Assembly: GCF_028280385.1 (NCBI RefSeq)
Contig: NZ_JANQLX010000001.1
Location: forward strand, 62,001 to 126,000
DNA from: Allomuricauda sp.
GTDB taxonomy: Bacteria; Bacteroidota; Bacteroidia; Flavobacteriales; Flavobacteriaceae
Direction of reading: 5' to 3'
Length of the DNA: 64,000 nt
Part shown: one piece after another, positions 19,377 through 28,897 of the stretch
Position numbering within the stretch: position 1 is the stretch's first letter
How the letters are laid out: the number at the start of each line of letters is the position of its first letter
Position numbers and translations under genes: made by a program
The notes under the pieces: generated by a model
Told to the model about the DNA's origin: nothing
What the model saw: the letters and a program-made list of their open reading frames with translations, nothing else
Database searches by the model: none

Positions 19377-20909
19377 ATGAAAATTAAAACCATACTATTT
19401 CTATTACTATTGGGTCAGACGGTTTTTCTACAAGAACTAGCATCCCAAATTAAATGCGGTACTTCAGAAGTACACAGGGCGTATTTCAACAAGAATGCCG
19501 CAGCACATCTGGAATACAAGAATTTCAACAAAAATTCCAAAACACAAAAAGCAGCGGATGGTTCCACTTCCTATCAAATCCCGGTGGTCTTCCATGTGTA
19601 CGGCACATCGTTTAACGGAAATTCTGTCAATGACGCCTTGATCCAGGCCGCATTGGACGATTTGAACAAGGACTTTCAAGGGTTGAATGATGATTTTGGT
19701 ACCGTGAACAGTTTGTTCTCAGACATAAAACAGTCTTTGAACATCACATTTCGGTTGGCTAAAATAGACCCGGATGGGAATGAGACCACTGGTATTGTGT
19801 ATTATCCGGAAAAGAGTGGATTTGGGAATGCCAACAGCAGTGATGCACAAATCATGGAAGATGCTTGGGACAATTACAAGTACATGAACGTATACATCCA
19901 AAATGACCTGTATGACGACGGGGTTACCAATAATTCTGGTGTGGCTTGGTATCCCATCAGCAATATGTCTGATAACAATTTGGCTCGGGTGGTCTATAAT
20001 GGGGCTTATTTGGCCACCAATACCAACAAGGAATTTGCCTCAACCCTCACCCATGAATTTGGACATTGGCTCAATTTAATACACACATTTGAAGGAGGTT
20101 GTGATGGAACCGATGAAGTTGATGATACCCCAAAAGAGGACGGAGAGCACGACTTAAAATGTTCCATGGGCACCAACTGTGATGGCGATTTTGTAAACAC
20201 CGAAAATTATATGGGCTACAACGGTGCGTCAGGCTGTTATAAAATGTTTACCCAGGGTCAGGTAGATCGTATGCTCGCCGCCCTGCAACATCCGGCCAGA
20301 ATAACCCTGTGGCAGACCCAAAATTTGCTCGATACCGGTTTGTTGCTCCCTATGGAAGACAATGTACATCCGGAAATCACCATTAACGAACCGGCGGCCA
20401 ATTCTAGCTTCGAGGAACAGATTCCGATTGTTGTAACTACTTCGGTAACCGACTTAAATGGTTCGGATGATATAGATAAAGTGGAATTCTATAGGGATGA
20501 TGTGCTGATTGAAACTGTGGATTTATTTCCCTTTGAGGCCACCCTGTCCAATATACCATTGGGAGAACATGTTATTCGGGTGATTGCCTATGATTTTGGT
20601 GGATTGACGGGCTCCGCGGAAGTTTCCATAACCATTATTCCCATCATCAATTTTCCTGAAATTACCTGGATTTCCTCAAATACCGTATACGCCGGTAACA
20701 ATTTACAGTTTGCTACAGGTGAAACCTCCAGGAGGATAGAGATCAAGGCTATTATTGATACCCATGATATTGTGGTAAAAGGACCGGATTTTGAACAGTC
20801 GTACACCACCTCCCTGGAAGAAACCTTGGTCATCGACAATTTAGAACAAGGAACTTGGACAGTAGAAATTCCAAGTCTGAACAAAAAAACCTCCAAAACC
20901 ATTAATTGA
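19377..20909 (+). CDS. Secreted M43 (pappalysin-like) zinc metalloprotease
   Basis: A 510-residue exported metallopeptidase. The start at 19377 puts the signal peptide (KIKTILFLLLLGQTVFLQ) first. The zinc site is HEFGHWLNLIH with His226, Glu227, His230 and His236, followed by the M43 'EGGCDGTDEVDDTP' loop and a Met-turn segment (ENYMGYNGASGCYKMFT). After the catalytic domain (about 60-310) there is a bacterial Ig-like domain (about 330-420) and a further beta-rich domain to the end. No type IX sorting domain is evident. Its stop overlaps the start of the next lipoprotein gene by one base, so the two are translationally coupled. Confidence 0.9.
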   Translation: MKIKTILFLLLLGQTVFLQELASQIKCGTSEVHRAYFNKNAAAHLEYKNFNKNSKTQKAADGSTSYQIPVVFHVYGTSFNGNSVNDALIQAALDDLNKDFQGLNDDFGTVNSLFSDIKQSLNITFRLAKIDPDGNETTGIVYYPEKSGFGNANSSDAQIMEDAWDNYKYMNVYIQNDLYDDGVTNNSGVAWYPISNMSDNNLARVVYNGAYLATNTNKEFASTLTHEFGHWLNLIHTFEGGCDGTDEVDDTPKEDGEHDLKCSMGTNCDGDFVNTENYMGYNGASGCYKMFTQGQVDRMLAALQHPARITLWQTQNLLDTGLLLPMEDNVHPEITINEPAANSSFEEQIPIVVTTSVTDLNGSDDIDKVEFYRDDVLIETVDLFPFEATLSNIPLGEHVIRVIAYDFGGLTGSAEVSITIIPIINFPEITWISSNTVYAGNNLQFATGETSRRIEIKAIIDTHDIVVKGPDFEQSYTTSLEETLVIDNLEQGTWTVEIPSLNKKTSKTIN

Positions 20910-21310
20910 TGAAAAAGATTGTCTTGATCATACTGGCCTTTTCGATAGTGAATTCCTGTAGCAAGGATGAGGACCCCGCTCCTTTGGCAACCCCTTCTTT
21001 GGATTGGGCCCCTTCTTCAGTGAACTCAAATACTTTGGAGATTTCAATTACAATTGACTCCCCAGAAGGTTTACCAGAAGGTACCCTGGAGTTTTCTGTG
21101 GATGGAAATCGGGTAAATACCTACCAACCCAATAAGGGAACAAGTACCTATAACACCGCTTATACCTTTGATGACCTTGAGACCCACACGGCAAAGCTGT
21201 CCTATCTGTTCAGTGATGGTCGATCTAGCGTGGACAAAACCATCAGTATCAAAAAATCAGTGCAGCAGGTCACCCAGAAATCTTCAAAAAGTGATTGGAT
21301 GGATTTATAA
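20909..21310 (+). CDS. Small lipoprotein coupled to the M43 protease
   Basis: A 133-residue lipoprotein with Cys17 (IVNSCSKD). The ATG at 20909 shares one base with the TGA of the protease gene (TGATG), so a TTG start at 20906 is not needed. After a proline/alanine linker the mature part is one predicted Ig-like beta-sandwich ('LEISITIDSPEGLPEGTLEFSVDGNRV'). It resembles the C-terminal Ig region of its neighbour in style. It could be a cell-surface anchor or chaperone for the protease; that role is inferred from coupling only. Confidence 0.75.
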   Translation: MKKIVLIILAFSIVNSCSKDEDPAPLATPSLDWAPSSVNSNTLEISITIDSPEGLPEGTLEFSVDGNRVNTYQPNKGTSTYNTAYTFDDLETHTAKLSYLFSDGRSSVDKTISIKKSVQQVTQKSSKSDWMDL

Positions 21311-21392
21311 TTTCCATTTCCTGCCCTGTTAGGGTACAATGGAAAATCTTTGATTCCAAAAAATTGTACATTGTACGAGGAGAACCAAAAAC

Positions 21393-24300
21393 ATGCTTCG
21401 TATCAACCTCCATATTGTTTGCGTATTCCTATTCAGAGCCTGTATCGTCGTGGCCCAAGAGGGGAATTTTCAGCAGGAATTGAGGAATCTTAATGGGAAG
21501 GAGTATTTCCACCGGGCCAATACCGTTGTGGAGCAAAATCTTGACGGGGCAATTAACGATGCCGGGGATTTAGTTGACGAAATCTTGGCAAACCCTACCA
21601 TCTCCAATTATCCTGAAGAGCAAGCGCAAGCCCATTACCTAAAAGGCAAGATCTTATCCATTCACGGAAACTATGATAAGGCCTATGGGTTTCTTGAAAA
21701 AGCTATTTCACTATACAAGGAGCATAACGATGAAGCCGGAATAGCCAAATGTTACCTGGCCATTGGGGTAGCCTATACCTACCAAGGGCAAAAGGATAAG
21801 GCCTTTTCCGCATTGGACAAAAGTGTTATCATTTTTATCCACTTGGAAGATGAAGCCGGGATAGCAAATAGTTGGCATGAAATGGGCCACTTTCATTACG
21901 TTTTTGGCGATGACCCAAAAGCGCTGGATTATTTAAAAAAAGCGCTGGATCTGCAAGAGGAGTTGGATGATAAAAAAGGGGTTTCCAACAGTTTCTTTAG
22001 AATGGGATTGGCACAGTTGTCATCAGACAGGGGCGAAGCCTTAAAACTATTGGACCAAAGTAGGCAACTTAAAGAACAGATAGATGACCAAAGAGGGCTG
22101 GCCAAAGTAAACAATTCCCTAGGGGTATTAAATGAGGAAAATGGGAATTACACCACAGCACTGGACTATTACAGGCAAAGTTTGGCCGCCAACAAAAAAT
22201 ACAACGACAAGCGCGTGGCCTCCATTATCTATAACAATCTGGGCATTGTCTTTTTGGACCTAAGTAAAATGGACAGCTCCGTGGTGTATCACAACAAGGC
22301 CCTTAAACTTAGAAGGGAGCTGGGCAATGATAGAGGTGTTGTGCAATCCTTGGTCAATATTGGGGAGGTGTATCAGGTACAAGAAGATTTGGAAAATGGA
22401 ATTGAGTATTTTCATAGGGCCAGGGTGTTGAGCGGTAGCAATGACCAACAACCCCTAATGCCCTATATCAGTGAAAAAATTGGGGAAATCCATCTAGCCC
22501 AAAACACCTTGGATAGTGCCGATGTGTATTTAAATAGGGCCTTGGTCCAGAAGCAGGAGGAAGGAAACTACACTGGCCTGGGGAGTACGTATAAAAACCT
22601 TTCCTTTTTGGCAGAAAAACGCGGGGATTACCGGAAGTCGCTGGAGCTTTTTAAACAATACAAAACAGTCCAGGATAGTGTTACCCTAAATCGTAAAAAC
22701 CGGGAACTGGCCGAAATTCAAATCAAATACGATACCGCTAAACAGGAACAGGAAATAAATGCCCTCCAACAAGAGAACAGGTCCCGCAGATTATGGCAAA
22801 ACATCTATGCCTTGGGTGCCCTTTTGGCATTGATAATGGCAGGTTTCGTGTTTCAATTCTTTAGGTTCCGAAGCAAAAAGAATCAGGAATTACTGTTGAT
22901 CAAGGAAAAACAACGACAACAACTGGAAGAGGTCAATCAACTAAAAACCAGGTTTTTCCATAACATATCCCATGAATTCCGTACACCCCTGACCCTCATT
23001 TTGGGCCCTTTGGAACAATTGAGGAAAACGGTGGGGGATGAAGCGCAGTCCACGGTGCAAATGATTGAAAGAAATGGCAAACGTTTATTAAAGCTTATCA
23101 ACCAACTGTTGGACCTTTCCAAGATTGAAGGCGGGAATATCAAACTAAAGGCTTCGTACACCAACATTGTTCCCTTACTGCAGGGTTGGGTAAATGCTTT
23201 TCATTCCATGGCCGAACTAAAAGGGGTTGAATTGATCCTGAATCTTAAAAAGGAGTCAAGCTTTCTATATGTGGACCAGGAAAAACTGGAGGAAATCGTT
23301 ACAAATTTGTTGTCCAATGCCTTGAAGTTCACGCCTGGAAACGGAAAAGTCACTGTGGATATTGATGAAGGGGAAGACGATATATCCATATCGATCAAGG
23401 ATTCCGGTCAGGGCATTCCCCAAGAGGAGCTTGAACATATCTTCAATCGATTTTATCAAGCATCCAACACAAATTCAGATACTATCGTTGGCACTGGAAT
23501 TGGGCTGTCTTTGGTGAAAGAGCTTGTAGAACTGCACAAAGGTTCCATTAAAGTGGAAAGTGAACTGGAAAAAGGAAGTGTCTTTACGGTTGTGCTGCCC
23601 AAAGGCAAAAAACACTTAACCGAAGACGAGATAGTGGCCATTGCCCCCACCGTTAAGGAGCCTGTTGAGCAGAAATTGCCGGACACCCTTCCTGTCGAAG
23701 AAATTCCAAGCGCTGAAGCCGATGAATCACCCATCCTACTAATAATTGAAGACAACACGGACCTACGGGCTTATATCAAAAGCATTTTGGGAGATCAATA
23801 CCACATCAAAGAAGCCAAGGATGGTGAGGAGGGCATCGCCCAGGCATTGGATTTAATTCCGGATATCATCATTAGCGATTTGATGATGCCCAAAAAAGAC
23901 GGACTGGAAGTCAGTAAAACCCTAAAAGAAGATGTACGCACCAGCCATATTCCCATAATTTTGCTAACGGCTAGGTCCTCAAAAGCGGATAAAATAGAGG
24001 GGTTAAAAAGCATGGCCGATGATTACTTGACCAAACCCTTCAACAATGAGGAACTTCTGGTGCGCATACATAACCTGGTTACAGTCAGACAGAAAATGCA
24101 GGAACACTTTTCAGCGGGTGATATATTAAAACCTAAAAAAGTGACCTTAAATTCGATTGACCAGGATTTTATGAAAAAGGTGGCCGAAGTTTTGGAGGCT
24201 GAAATGGCCAATGATCAATTTGGCGTTGTTGAGCTGGCAGATGCCGTTGCTTTGAGCAGGTCACAACTTTTCCGGAAAATAAAGGCCATCACCAATCGCA

Positions 24301-24482
24301 CTCCCATTGAATTTATAAGAACCTTCAGATTGCATCGTGCCATGGACATGCTACAACAGAGGAGCGGTACAGTGGCCGAAATTGCCTATAGTGTCGGTTT
24401 TCAAAATCCATCCTATTTTTCCAAGTGTTTCCAAGAAGAATTTGGCACTTTACCAAGCAGCATTTCCCAAAAGGAACAATAG
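21393..24482 (+). CDS. Hybrid two-component system (TPR sensor, HATPase, receiver, AraC HTH)
   Basis: A 1029-residue one-protein signalling system. The N-terminal signal/anchor is at 1-21. TPR repeats cover about 75-430, probably in the periplasm. A coiled coil at 435-465 leads to the membrane helix at about 470-490. The HisKA motif carries His527 (HNISHEFRTP). The HATPase domain (about 625-735) has N (SNALKF), G1 (DSGQGIP) and G2 (GTGIGLS) boxes. The receiver domain (about 780-895) has phospho-acceptor Asp829. An AraC-type DNA-binding domain ends the protein (about 925-1025). Most Bacteroidota hybrids of this kind regulate adjacent catabolic genes; here the peptidase and SusCD genes just upstream are the likely targets. 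Confidence 0.93.
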   Translation: MLRINLHIVCVFLFRACIVVAQEGNFQQELRNLNGKEYFHRANTVVEQNLDGAINDAGDLVDEILANPTISNYPEEQAQAHYLKGKILSIHGNYDKAYGFLEKAISLYKEHNDEAGIAKCYLAIGVAYTYQGQKDKAFSALDKSVIIFIHLEDEAGIANSWHEMGHFHYVFGDDPKALDYLKKALDLQEELDDKKGVSNSFFRMGLAQLSSDRGEALKLLDQSRQLKEQIDDQRGLAKVNNSLGVLNEENGNYTTALDYYRQSLAANKKYNDKRVASIIYNNLGIVFLDLSKMDSSVVYHNKALKLRRELGNDRGVVQSLVNIGEVYQVQEDLENGIEYFHRARVLSGSNDQQPLMPYISEKIGEIHLAQNTLDSADVYLNRALVQKQEEGNYTGLGSTYKNLSFLAEKRGDYRKSLELFKQYKTVQDSVTLNRKNRELAEIQIKYDTAKQEQEINALQQENRSRRLWQNIYALGALLALIMAGFVFQFFRFRSKKNQELLLIKEKQRQQLEEVNQLKTRFFHNISHEFRTPLTLILGPLEQLRKTVGDEAQSTVQMIERNGKRLLKLINQLLDLSKIEGGNIKLKASYTNIVPLLQGWVNAFHSMAELKGVELILNLKKESSFLYVDQEKLEEIVTNLLSNALKFTPGNGKVTVDIDEGEDDISISIKDSGQGIPQEELEHIFNRFYQASNTNSDTIVGTGIGLSLVKELVELHKGSIKVESELEKGSVFTVVLPKGKKHLTEDEIVAIAPTVKEPVEQKLPDTLPVEEIPSAEADESPILLIIEDNTDLRAYIKSILGDQYHIKEAKDGEEGIAQALDLIPDIIISDLMMPKKDGLEVSKTLKEDVRTSHIPIILLTARSSKADKIEGLKSMADDYLTKPFNNEELLVRIHNLVTVRQKMQEHFSAGDILKPKKVTLNSIDQDFMKKVAEVLEAEMANDQFGVVELADAVALSRSQLFRKIKAITNRTPIEFIRTFRLHRAMDMLQQRSGTVAEIAYSVGFQNPSYFSKCFQEEFGTLPSSISQKEQ

Positions 24483-24616
24483 CGGTAAACCACTCCTAGA
24501 AAGTCCGTTTGCAACTTCTGTGGCATCATTTGCAACATTCCTGTTATATCTGATAGATCCTTAGTAAGCAAGTATTTACCATGCAACAAATCCGTGTTTT
24601 AATGACACCGGGGTGG

Positions 24617-24648
24617 TTGGGTACAGGTGCCGATGAGTGATACGTTTG
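24617..24648 (+). promoter_or_regulatory. Candidate Bacteroidetes-type promoter for the hydroxylase-NHL gene
   Basis: The -7 box TACGTTTG at 24641-24648 matches TAnnTTTG exactly, with a TTG at 24617-24619 and a 21-bp spacer, slightly long. Transcription would start near 24655, downstream of the frame's earliest ATG at 24627. This supports the ATG at 24675 as the real start. Confidence 0.4.
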
Positions 24649-24674
24649 CGGTGTTAATCTTTAAATCTATAATT

Positions 24675-26753
24675 ATGATAACGCCTTGGGAAATTTTAAT
24701 GGACCCAGTATCCATCGCCATATTGGCCATGTATGCTTTATTAATGATTTGGGAAGCGGTTTTTCCTGCCCAGGAATTACCCAAAGTCAAATTCTGGAAA
24801 TTAAGGGGAATGGCGGCCTTTGCCTTTTTCTTCTTTCTTTCGTCGTATTTGCCCCTATTTATTGATCCTTACTTAGAGCCTTACCGCTTGTTCGACCTTA
24901 CCAATTTAACTACGGTAATTGGAGGGCTGGTAGGAGTTTGTTTGTACGAATTTGGGGTATATGTATGGCACAGGGCCATGCACAATTCCGATTTTTTATG
25001 GAGAACCTTTCACCAAATGCACCACAGTGCGGAACGATTGGATACCTACGGGGCTTTCTACTTCAGCCCCATGGATATGATTGGTTGGACCGTGTTGGGA
25101 AGTATCTGTTTTGCACTTTTGGTGGGCTTATCGCCCCAGGCCATTACCGTGACCTTGTTGGTGACCAATTTTATGGGGATGTTCCAGCATGCCAATATCA
25201 AAACTGCTCCTTGGTTGGGGTATATCATTCAGCGGCCGGAAAGTCACACGGTTCATCATGCACAAGGAATACACAAATACAACTATTCCGATCTGCCCAT
25301 TTTTGATATCCTCTTCGGCACCTTTAAAAACCCTGAAAACTATGAATATAGAACAGGTTTGTTCCATGGTGCATCCGCGAAGGTGTTGGACATGCTCTGT
25401 TTTAAAGACCTGATCAAGGAGCGACAGAAAAAAAAGGCTAAAAAGATGGCCGCTAAATCCATAAATAAAGCGTTGGCACTTCTTCTATTGATGTCCTTGT
25501 CCATTGGATGTAGCAAAGACGATGGTATTTCCGTAACAGAACCGGTGGTGGAGGCTCCAAGTCCTGTGGAGCCTGTTGCCAAACCAAAATTGGGGGAGGT
25601 TTCCCCCCTTTTTGGACCAAAAGGAACTATGGTGGACATTCAAGGGGAAAACTTTGGTGATGATGAGTCTGAAGTTTCAGTTTTCTTCAATGACATGAAG
25701 GCCGAGGGAGTCTTTCTCACAGATAACTTTATTGAGGTTCCTGTTCCCCCAAGGGCCTATAGCGGAAACATTAAAGTGGAGCTAAAGGATACTGTTCTGG
25801 TGGGCCCAATGTTTGAATACATTCTTTCCGATACCATTGTGAACACTTTGGCAGGCTCACAAGGAGGCAATGCTGATGGTTTAGGAGCAGCGGGGAAATT
25901 TTTCCAACCTACCGGAATTGCCTTGGACGCTGAGGGCAATGCCTATGTTGCGGATCAAGGGAACCACCGAATTAGAAAAATTACCCCGGATGGGGAGGTA
26001 ACCACCTATGCCGGTGGGGAACAGGGTGCTCTGGATGGCCCAGCGTTAGAGGCCAAATTCAATGCCCCATGGGATGTGGATGTTGACGCTGCAGGCAATG
26101 TCTACGTGGCTGATTCCCAAAACAACAGAATCAGAAAAATTAGTCCGGACGGTGTGGTAATCACCTTGGCAGGAAGTCAACCAGGAGATTTGGATGGTGA
26201 GGGAATGGATGCCCAATTTAATAACCCCATGGGCGTTGCGGTAACACCAGATGGAATTGTATATGTGGCCGATTCCAATAACAAACACATCAGAAAAATA
26301 GATCGGGAGGGCAAAGTGACCACCTTTCCAGGCGCCTATGGTGCAGTTACCGGAATAGCCACGGATACGGATGGTTTTGTCTATATCGTTACATTCAATA
26401 CACACTCGGTATGGAAGATTGATTTTGACAATGCAGAGAGTGAATTGATGGCCGGCAACAATGGTGAAGGGGATATTGATGGAACAATTGGGACTGCATT
26501 TAGCTTCCCAAAGGATGTGGCTGTGGATGCACAAGGGAATCTGTATGTAACAGATGACGGGAACAACAAAATCCGAATGATCAATACAGAAGGTAGGGTA
26601 AGCACCTATGCCGGGGGCAACTTTGGGTCCAAAGACGGTCCGGTAGCCACCGCAGAATTGAAACATCCATTTGGGTTGACCGTATCACCAGAAGGGATAG
26701 TCTATGTAGCGGATTCTGGAAATCACCGAATTAGGACAATCACACAAGAATAG
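24675..26753 (+). CDS. Fatty acid hydroxylase fused to an IPT-NHL propeller lipoprotein
   Basis: One continuous frame of 692 residues with two unrelated halves. Residues 1-257 are an integral-membrane sterol desaturase / fatty acid hydroxylase with the di-iron histidine clusters H99-x3-H103, HQMHH (113-117), His172 and HTVHH (191-195). Residues 258-279 are a complete lipoprotein signal with its own Met258 and Cys279 (LSIGC). An IPT/TIG domain (about 298-380) and a six-repeat NHL propeller (about 385-692) follow. The join lies in a run of eight A at 25428-25435. Deleting or adding one A there would give a clean stop for the hydroxylase and free the lipoprotein. So this may be a true fusion, a slippage site or a sequencing indel. 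The next gene is a stand-alone paralogue of the second half. Confidence 0.85.
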   Translation: MITPWEILMDPVSIAILAMYALLMIWEAVFPAQELPKVKFWKLRGMAAFAFFFFLSSYLPLFIDPYLEPYRLFDLTNLTTVIGGLVGVCLYEFGVYVWHRAMHNSDFLWRTFHQMHHSAERLDTYGAFYFSPMDMIGWTVLGSICFALLVGLSPQAITVTLLVTNFMGMFQHANIKTAPWLGYIIQRPESHTVHHAQGIHKYNYSDLPIFDILFGTFKNPENYEYRTGLFHGASAKVLDMLCFKDLIKERQKKKAKKMAAKSINKALALLLLMSLSIGCSKDDGISVTEPVVEAPSPVEPVAKPKLGEVSPLFGPKGTMVDIQGENFGDDESEVSVFFNDMKAEGVFLTDNFIEVPVPPRAYSGNIKVELKDTVLVGPMFEYILSDTIVNTLAGSQGGNADGLGAAGKFFQPTGIALDAEGNAYVADQGNHRIRKITPDGEVTTYAGGEQGALDGPALEAKFNAPWDVDVDAAGNVYVADSQNNRIRKISPDGVVITLAGSQPGDLDGEGMDAQFNNPMGVAVTPDGIVYVADSNNKHIRKIDREGKVTTFPGAYGAVTGIATDTDGFVYIVTFNTHSVWKIDFDNAESELMAGNNGEGDIDGTIGTAFSFPKDVAVDAQGNLYVTDDGNNKIRMINTEGRVSTYAGGNFGSKDGPVATAELKHPFGLTVSPEGIVYVADSGNHRIRTITQE

Positions 26754-26758
26754 ATAGC

Positions 26759-28090
26759 ATGAAAACAATAAAGCGGGTAAGTGTACTACTTACGCTTGCC
26801 ATGATCGTAGTAAACTGTAGCAAAGACAGTGCGATTGAGCCTATTCCAACAGAAACAGGAGAAGAAACCAAAATACCATCGGTATCCTCAATAAGCCCGT
26901 CAAATGGCCCTAAAGGGACCATCGTGACCCTAAATGGTGAAAACTTTGGTACGGACCTATTTACCTTAAACGTATATTTCAACGAAACTAAAGGGGAAAT
27001 ACAAACCATCTCAGACACGCAAGTTACGGTTGCAGTGCCCCCGCTATCGCCTTCTGCTTCTGGAGCAGGTATTGTTTCCGTAAAAAAGAACAATATAACG
27101 GTGGATGGACCGGAGTATATATATCTTTCCACAGGTGCGGTAAGTACATTTTCCGGCAGTACCGTAGGCCATGCAGACGGTACCGGGGAACAAGTCCAAT
27201 ATAATAAACCTGTTGGCCTTGCCATGGACAACAACGGTTACTTATATGTTGCCGACGCTGCTAACCATAAAATTAGAAGAATTGCCAGCGACGGAGCCGT
27301 AATTACAATGGCAGGAAGTACAAAAGGAGATGAGGATGGGATTATTTCCACCGCAAAATTTGATACGCCCAGAAGCATTGCAGTAAACAATTTTGGTACC
27401 ATTTACATTGCCGATTTTCAAAATCACAAAATCAAAAAAATCACAGATGTGGGTGTGGTGGTCACGGTGGCCGGCAGCACAGATGGTTATCAGGACGGAC
27501 AAGGGGGAGATGCCCAATTTTCTTACCCGGAGGACATTGCCTTGGACGCTGAGGGAAATATTTATGTGGCGGACGGTTATAACAACAGAATCCGAAAAAT
27601 AGAACCCAACGGCATGGTTACCACTTGGGCCGGAGGTGAAGAGGGATATGTTGATGGCCCTAGGGAAATGGCCCAATTCTATTATCCATCTGGAATTACC
27701 TTTGATCAAGATGGCAATATGTATGTGGTGGACGAAGGAAATCATAAGATTCGGAAAATAACCCCTGACGGAATGGTGACCACATTGGCAGGTAGTGGAA
27801 TAGGCAATGCGGATGGATTTGGATTAGAAGCGGAATTTCAGTATCCATCCAGAATTGCAGCCGACAAATTCGGAAATGTGTACGTGACCGACTTGTTCAA
27901 TTTTAATGTTCGCAAAATAAGCGCAGAGGGATTTGTCAGCACCTTGGCGGGAGGTAGTCAAGGAGATGCGGATGGTGAAGGTGAAGAAGCCCAGTTCAAT
28001 GGCCATCAAGGTATTTTGGTCAATGAAAGAGGGGAGTTGTTCGTAGCCGATTCCCAGAACCATAGAATCCGTAAAATCACCCAGGAGTAA
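26759..28090 (+). CDS. IPT/TIG and NHL-repeat lipoprotein
   Basis: A 443-residue lipoprotein with Cys20 in the lipobox (IVVNCSKD), one IPT/TIG domain (about 40-120) and six NHL repeats (about 135-443) of the 'G.a.d..GnlYVAD..NhrIRKI' type, forming a six-bladed propeller. It is a paralogue of the C-terminal part of the preceding gene and starts 5 bp after it, so they are likely cotranscribed. It should sit in the periplasm or on the cell surface. NHL propellers mainly bind proteins or ligands; no catalytic residues are recognised. Confidence 0.88.
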   Translation: MKTIKRVSVLLTLAMIVVNCSKDSAIEPIPTETGEETKIPSVSSISPSNGPKGTIVTLNGENFGTDLFTLNVYFNETKGEIQTISDTQVTVAVPPLSPSASGAGIVSVKKNNITVDGPEYIYLSTGAVSTFSGSTVGHADGTGEQVQYNKPVGLAMDNNGYLYVADAANHKIRRIASDGAVITMAGSTKGDEDGIISTAKFDTPRSIAVNNFGTIYIADFQNHKIKKITDVGVVVTVAGSTDGYQDGQGGDAQFSYPEDIALDAEGNIYVADGYNNRIRKIEPNGMVTTWAGGEEGYVDGPREMAQFYYPSGITFDQDGNMYVVDEGNHKIRKITPDGMVTTLAGSGIGNADGFGLEAEFQYPSRIAADKFGNVYVTDLFNFNVRKISAEGFVSTLAGGSQGDADGEGEEAQFNGHQGILVNERGELFVADSQNHRIRKITQE

Positions 28091-28113
28091 TACTCCCACC
28101 AAAAGGATTTGCC

Positions 28114-28338
28114 ATGAATTTGATTTTCTGGGTGTTATTGGTTTTATTGATGAAAACCGATGGGGCAATTATCGTTCCCCTGGACACCATATTATCCTAT
28201 GTGTTGCACATTTGGAACGGAGTGAATTTAATGTTGGTGGGTTATTTGTCATACCTCTCCATTAGGGATATTGGAAAAGTAAAATTCAAAGCAAAGTACT
28301 ATGATTTATCTTTTGATAGGCCAGAAGGGAAGCGGTAA
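28114..28338 (+). CDS. Possible small two-helix membrane protein
   Basis: A 74-residue frame with two hydrophobic stretches (residues 3-12 and about 26-48) and a charged C-terminus. It lies 23 bp after the NHL gene and overlaps the kinase gene by 38 bp in another frame, which weakens the case. No family is recognised. It fills a 210-bp gap that otherwise holds nothing evident. Confidence 0.4.
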   Translation: MNLIFWVLLVLLMKTDGAIIVPLDTILSYVLHIWNGVNLMLVGYLSYLSIRDIGKVKFKAKYYDLSFDRPEGKR

Positions 28339-28807
28339 ATCCTTTATCGGCGAACTAATGGAAGCACATTTTGGTTTGAAATTTATCCGTGTGGAAGATT
28401 GGGCCAAAAGCATCAAAAAGGGGAGGGCCTTGGATGATGATACGTACCTCAAGGAGGTTTTTGACACCATTGAAAAAGGTATTCGCAGTGCAATGAAAGA
28501 GCATGAGAACCTAGTATTTGAATCAACCGGCCTAACCGAACATTTTGACCAAATGCTAACCAATCTCCAAACGGATTTTATGGTGGTGACCATTGGTGTG
28601 ATTGCGGACCCCAAAACCTGTTTGGAACGGGTTAGATCCAGAGATCAATCCATTCATATAGAAGTTAACGGGCAACAACTTAAAGAGCTCAATAAAGCCA
28701 TTAGGGATAAAAACGTACCTACAGCGTTTCGTATTGATAATCGAGGGAAATCCCCTGAAGAATTAAGAGAACAACTTACCCACATTTTGGCGGAAACCAG
28801 GCGTTAA
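28301..28807 (+). CDS. P-loop kinase-like protein
   Basis: A 168-residue cytoplasmic protein of the shikimate/adenylate-kinase-like P-loop fold. The Walker A is GQKGSGKS (residues 7-14). 'NLVFESTG' around 63-70 fits the strand after the phosphate loop, and 'LERVRSRDQS' near 107-116 resembles the lid region with arginines. The substrate cannot be named. It follows the NHL genes on the same strand. Confidence 0.7.
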   Translation: MIYLLIGQKGSGKSFIGELMEAHFGLKFIRVEDWAKSIKKGRALDDDTYLKEVFDTIEKGIRSAMKEHENLVFESTGLTEHFDQMLTNLQTDFMVVTIGVIADPKTCLERVRSRDQSIHIEVNGQQLKELNKAIRDKNVPTAFRIDNRGKSPEELREQLTHILAETRR

Positions 28808-28897
28808 GTCCTAGTTGAACACAGAAAAGTGGTATACAATGGTGAAAATCCCAGGAATTCACCACAAACAAATTATGTAACAAAATAAGAATCGATC

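Noticed and set aside
19377..20909. Type IX secretion C-terminal domain on the M43 protease
   Set aside because: The last residues lack the conserved strand motifs and closing pattern of type IX sorting domains.
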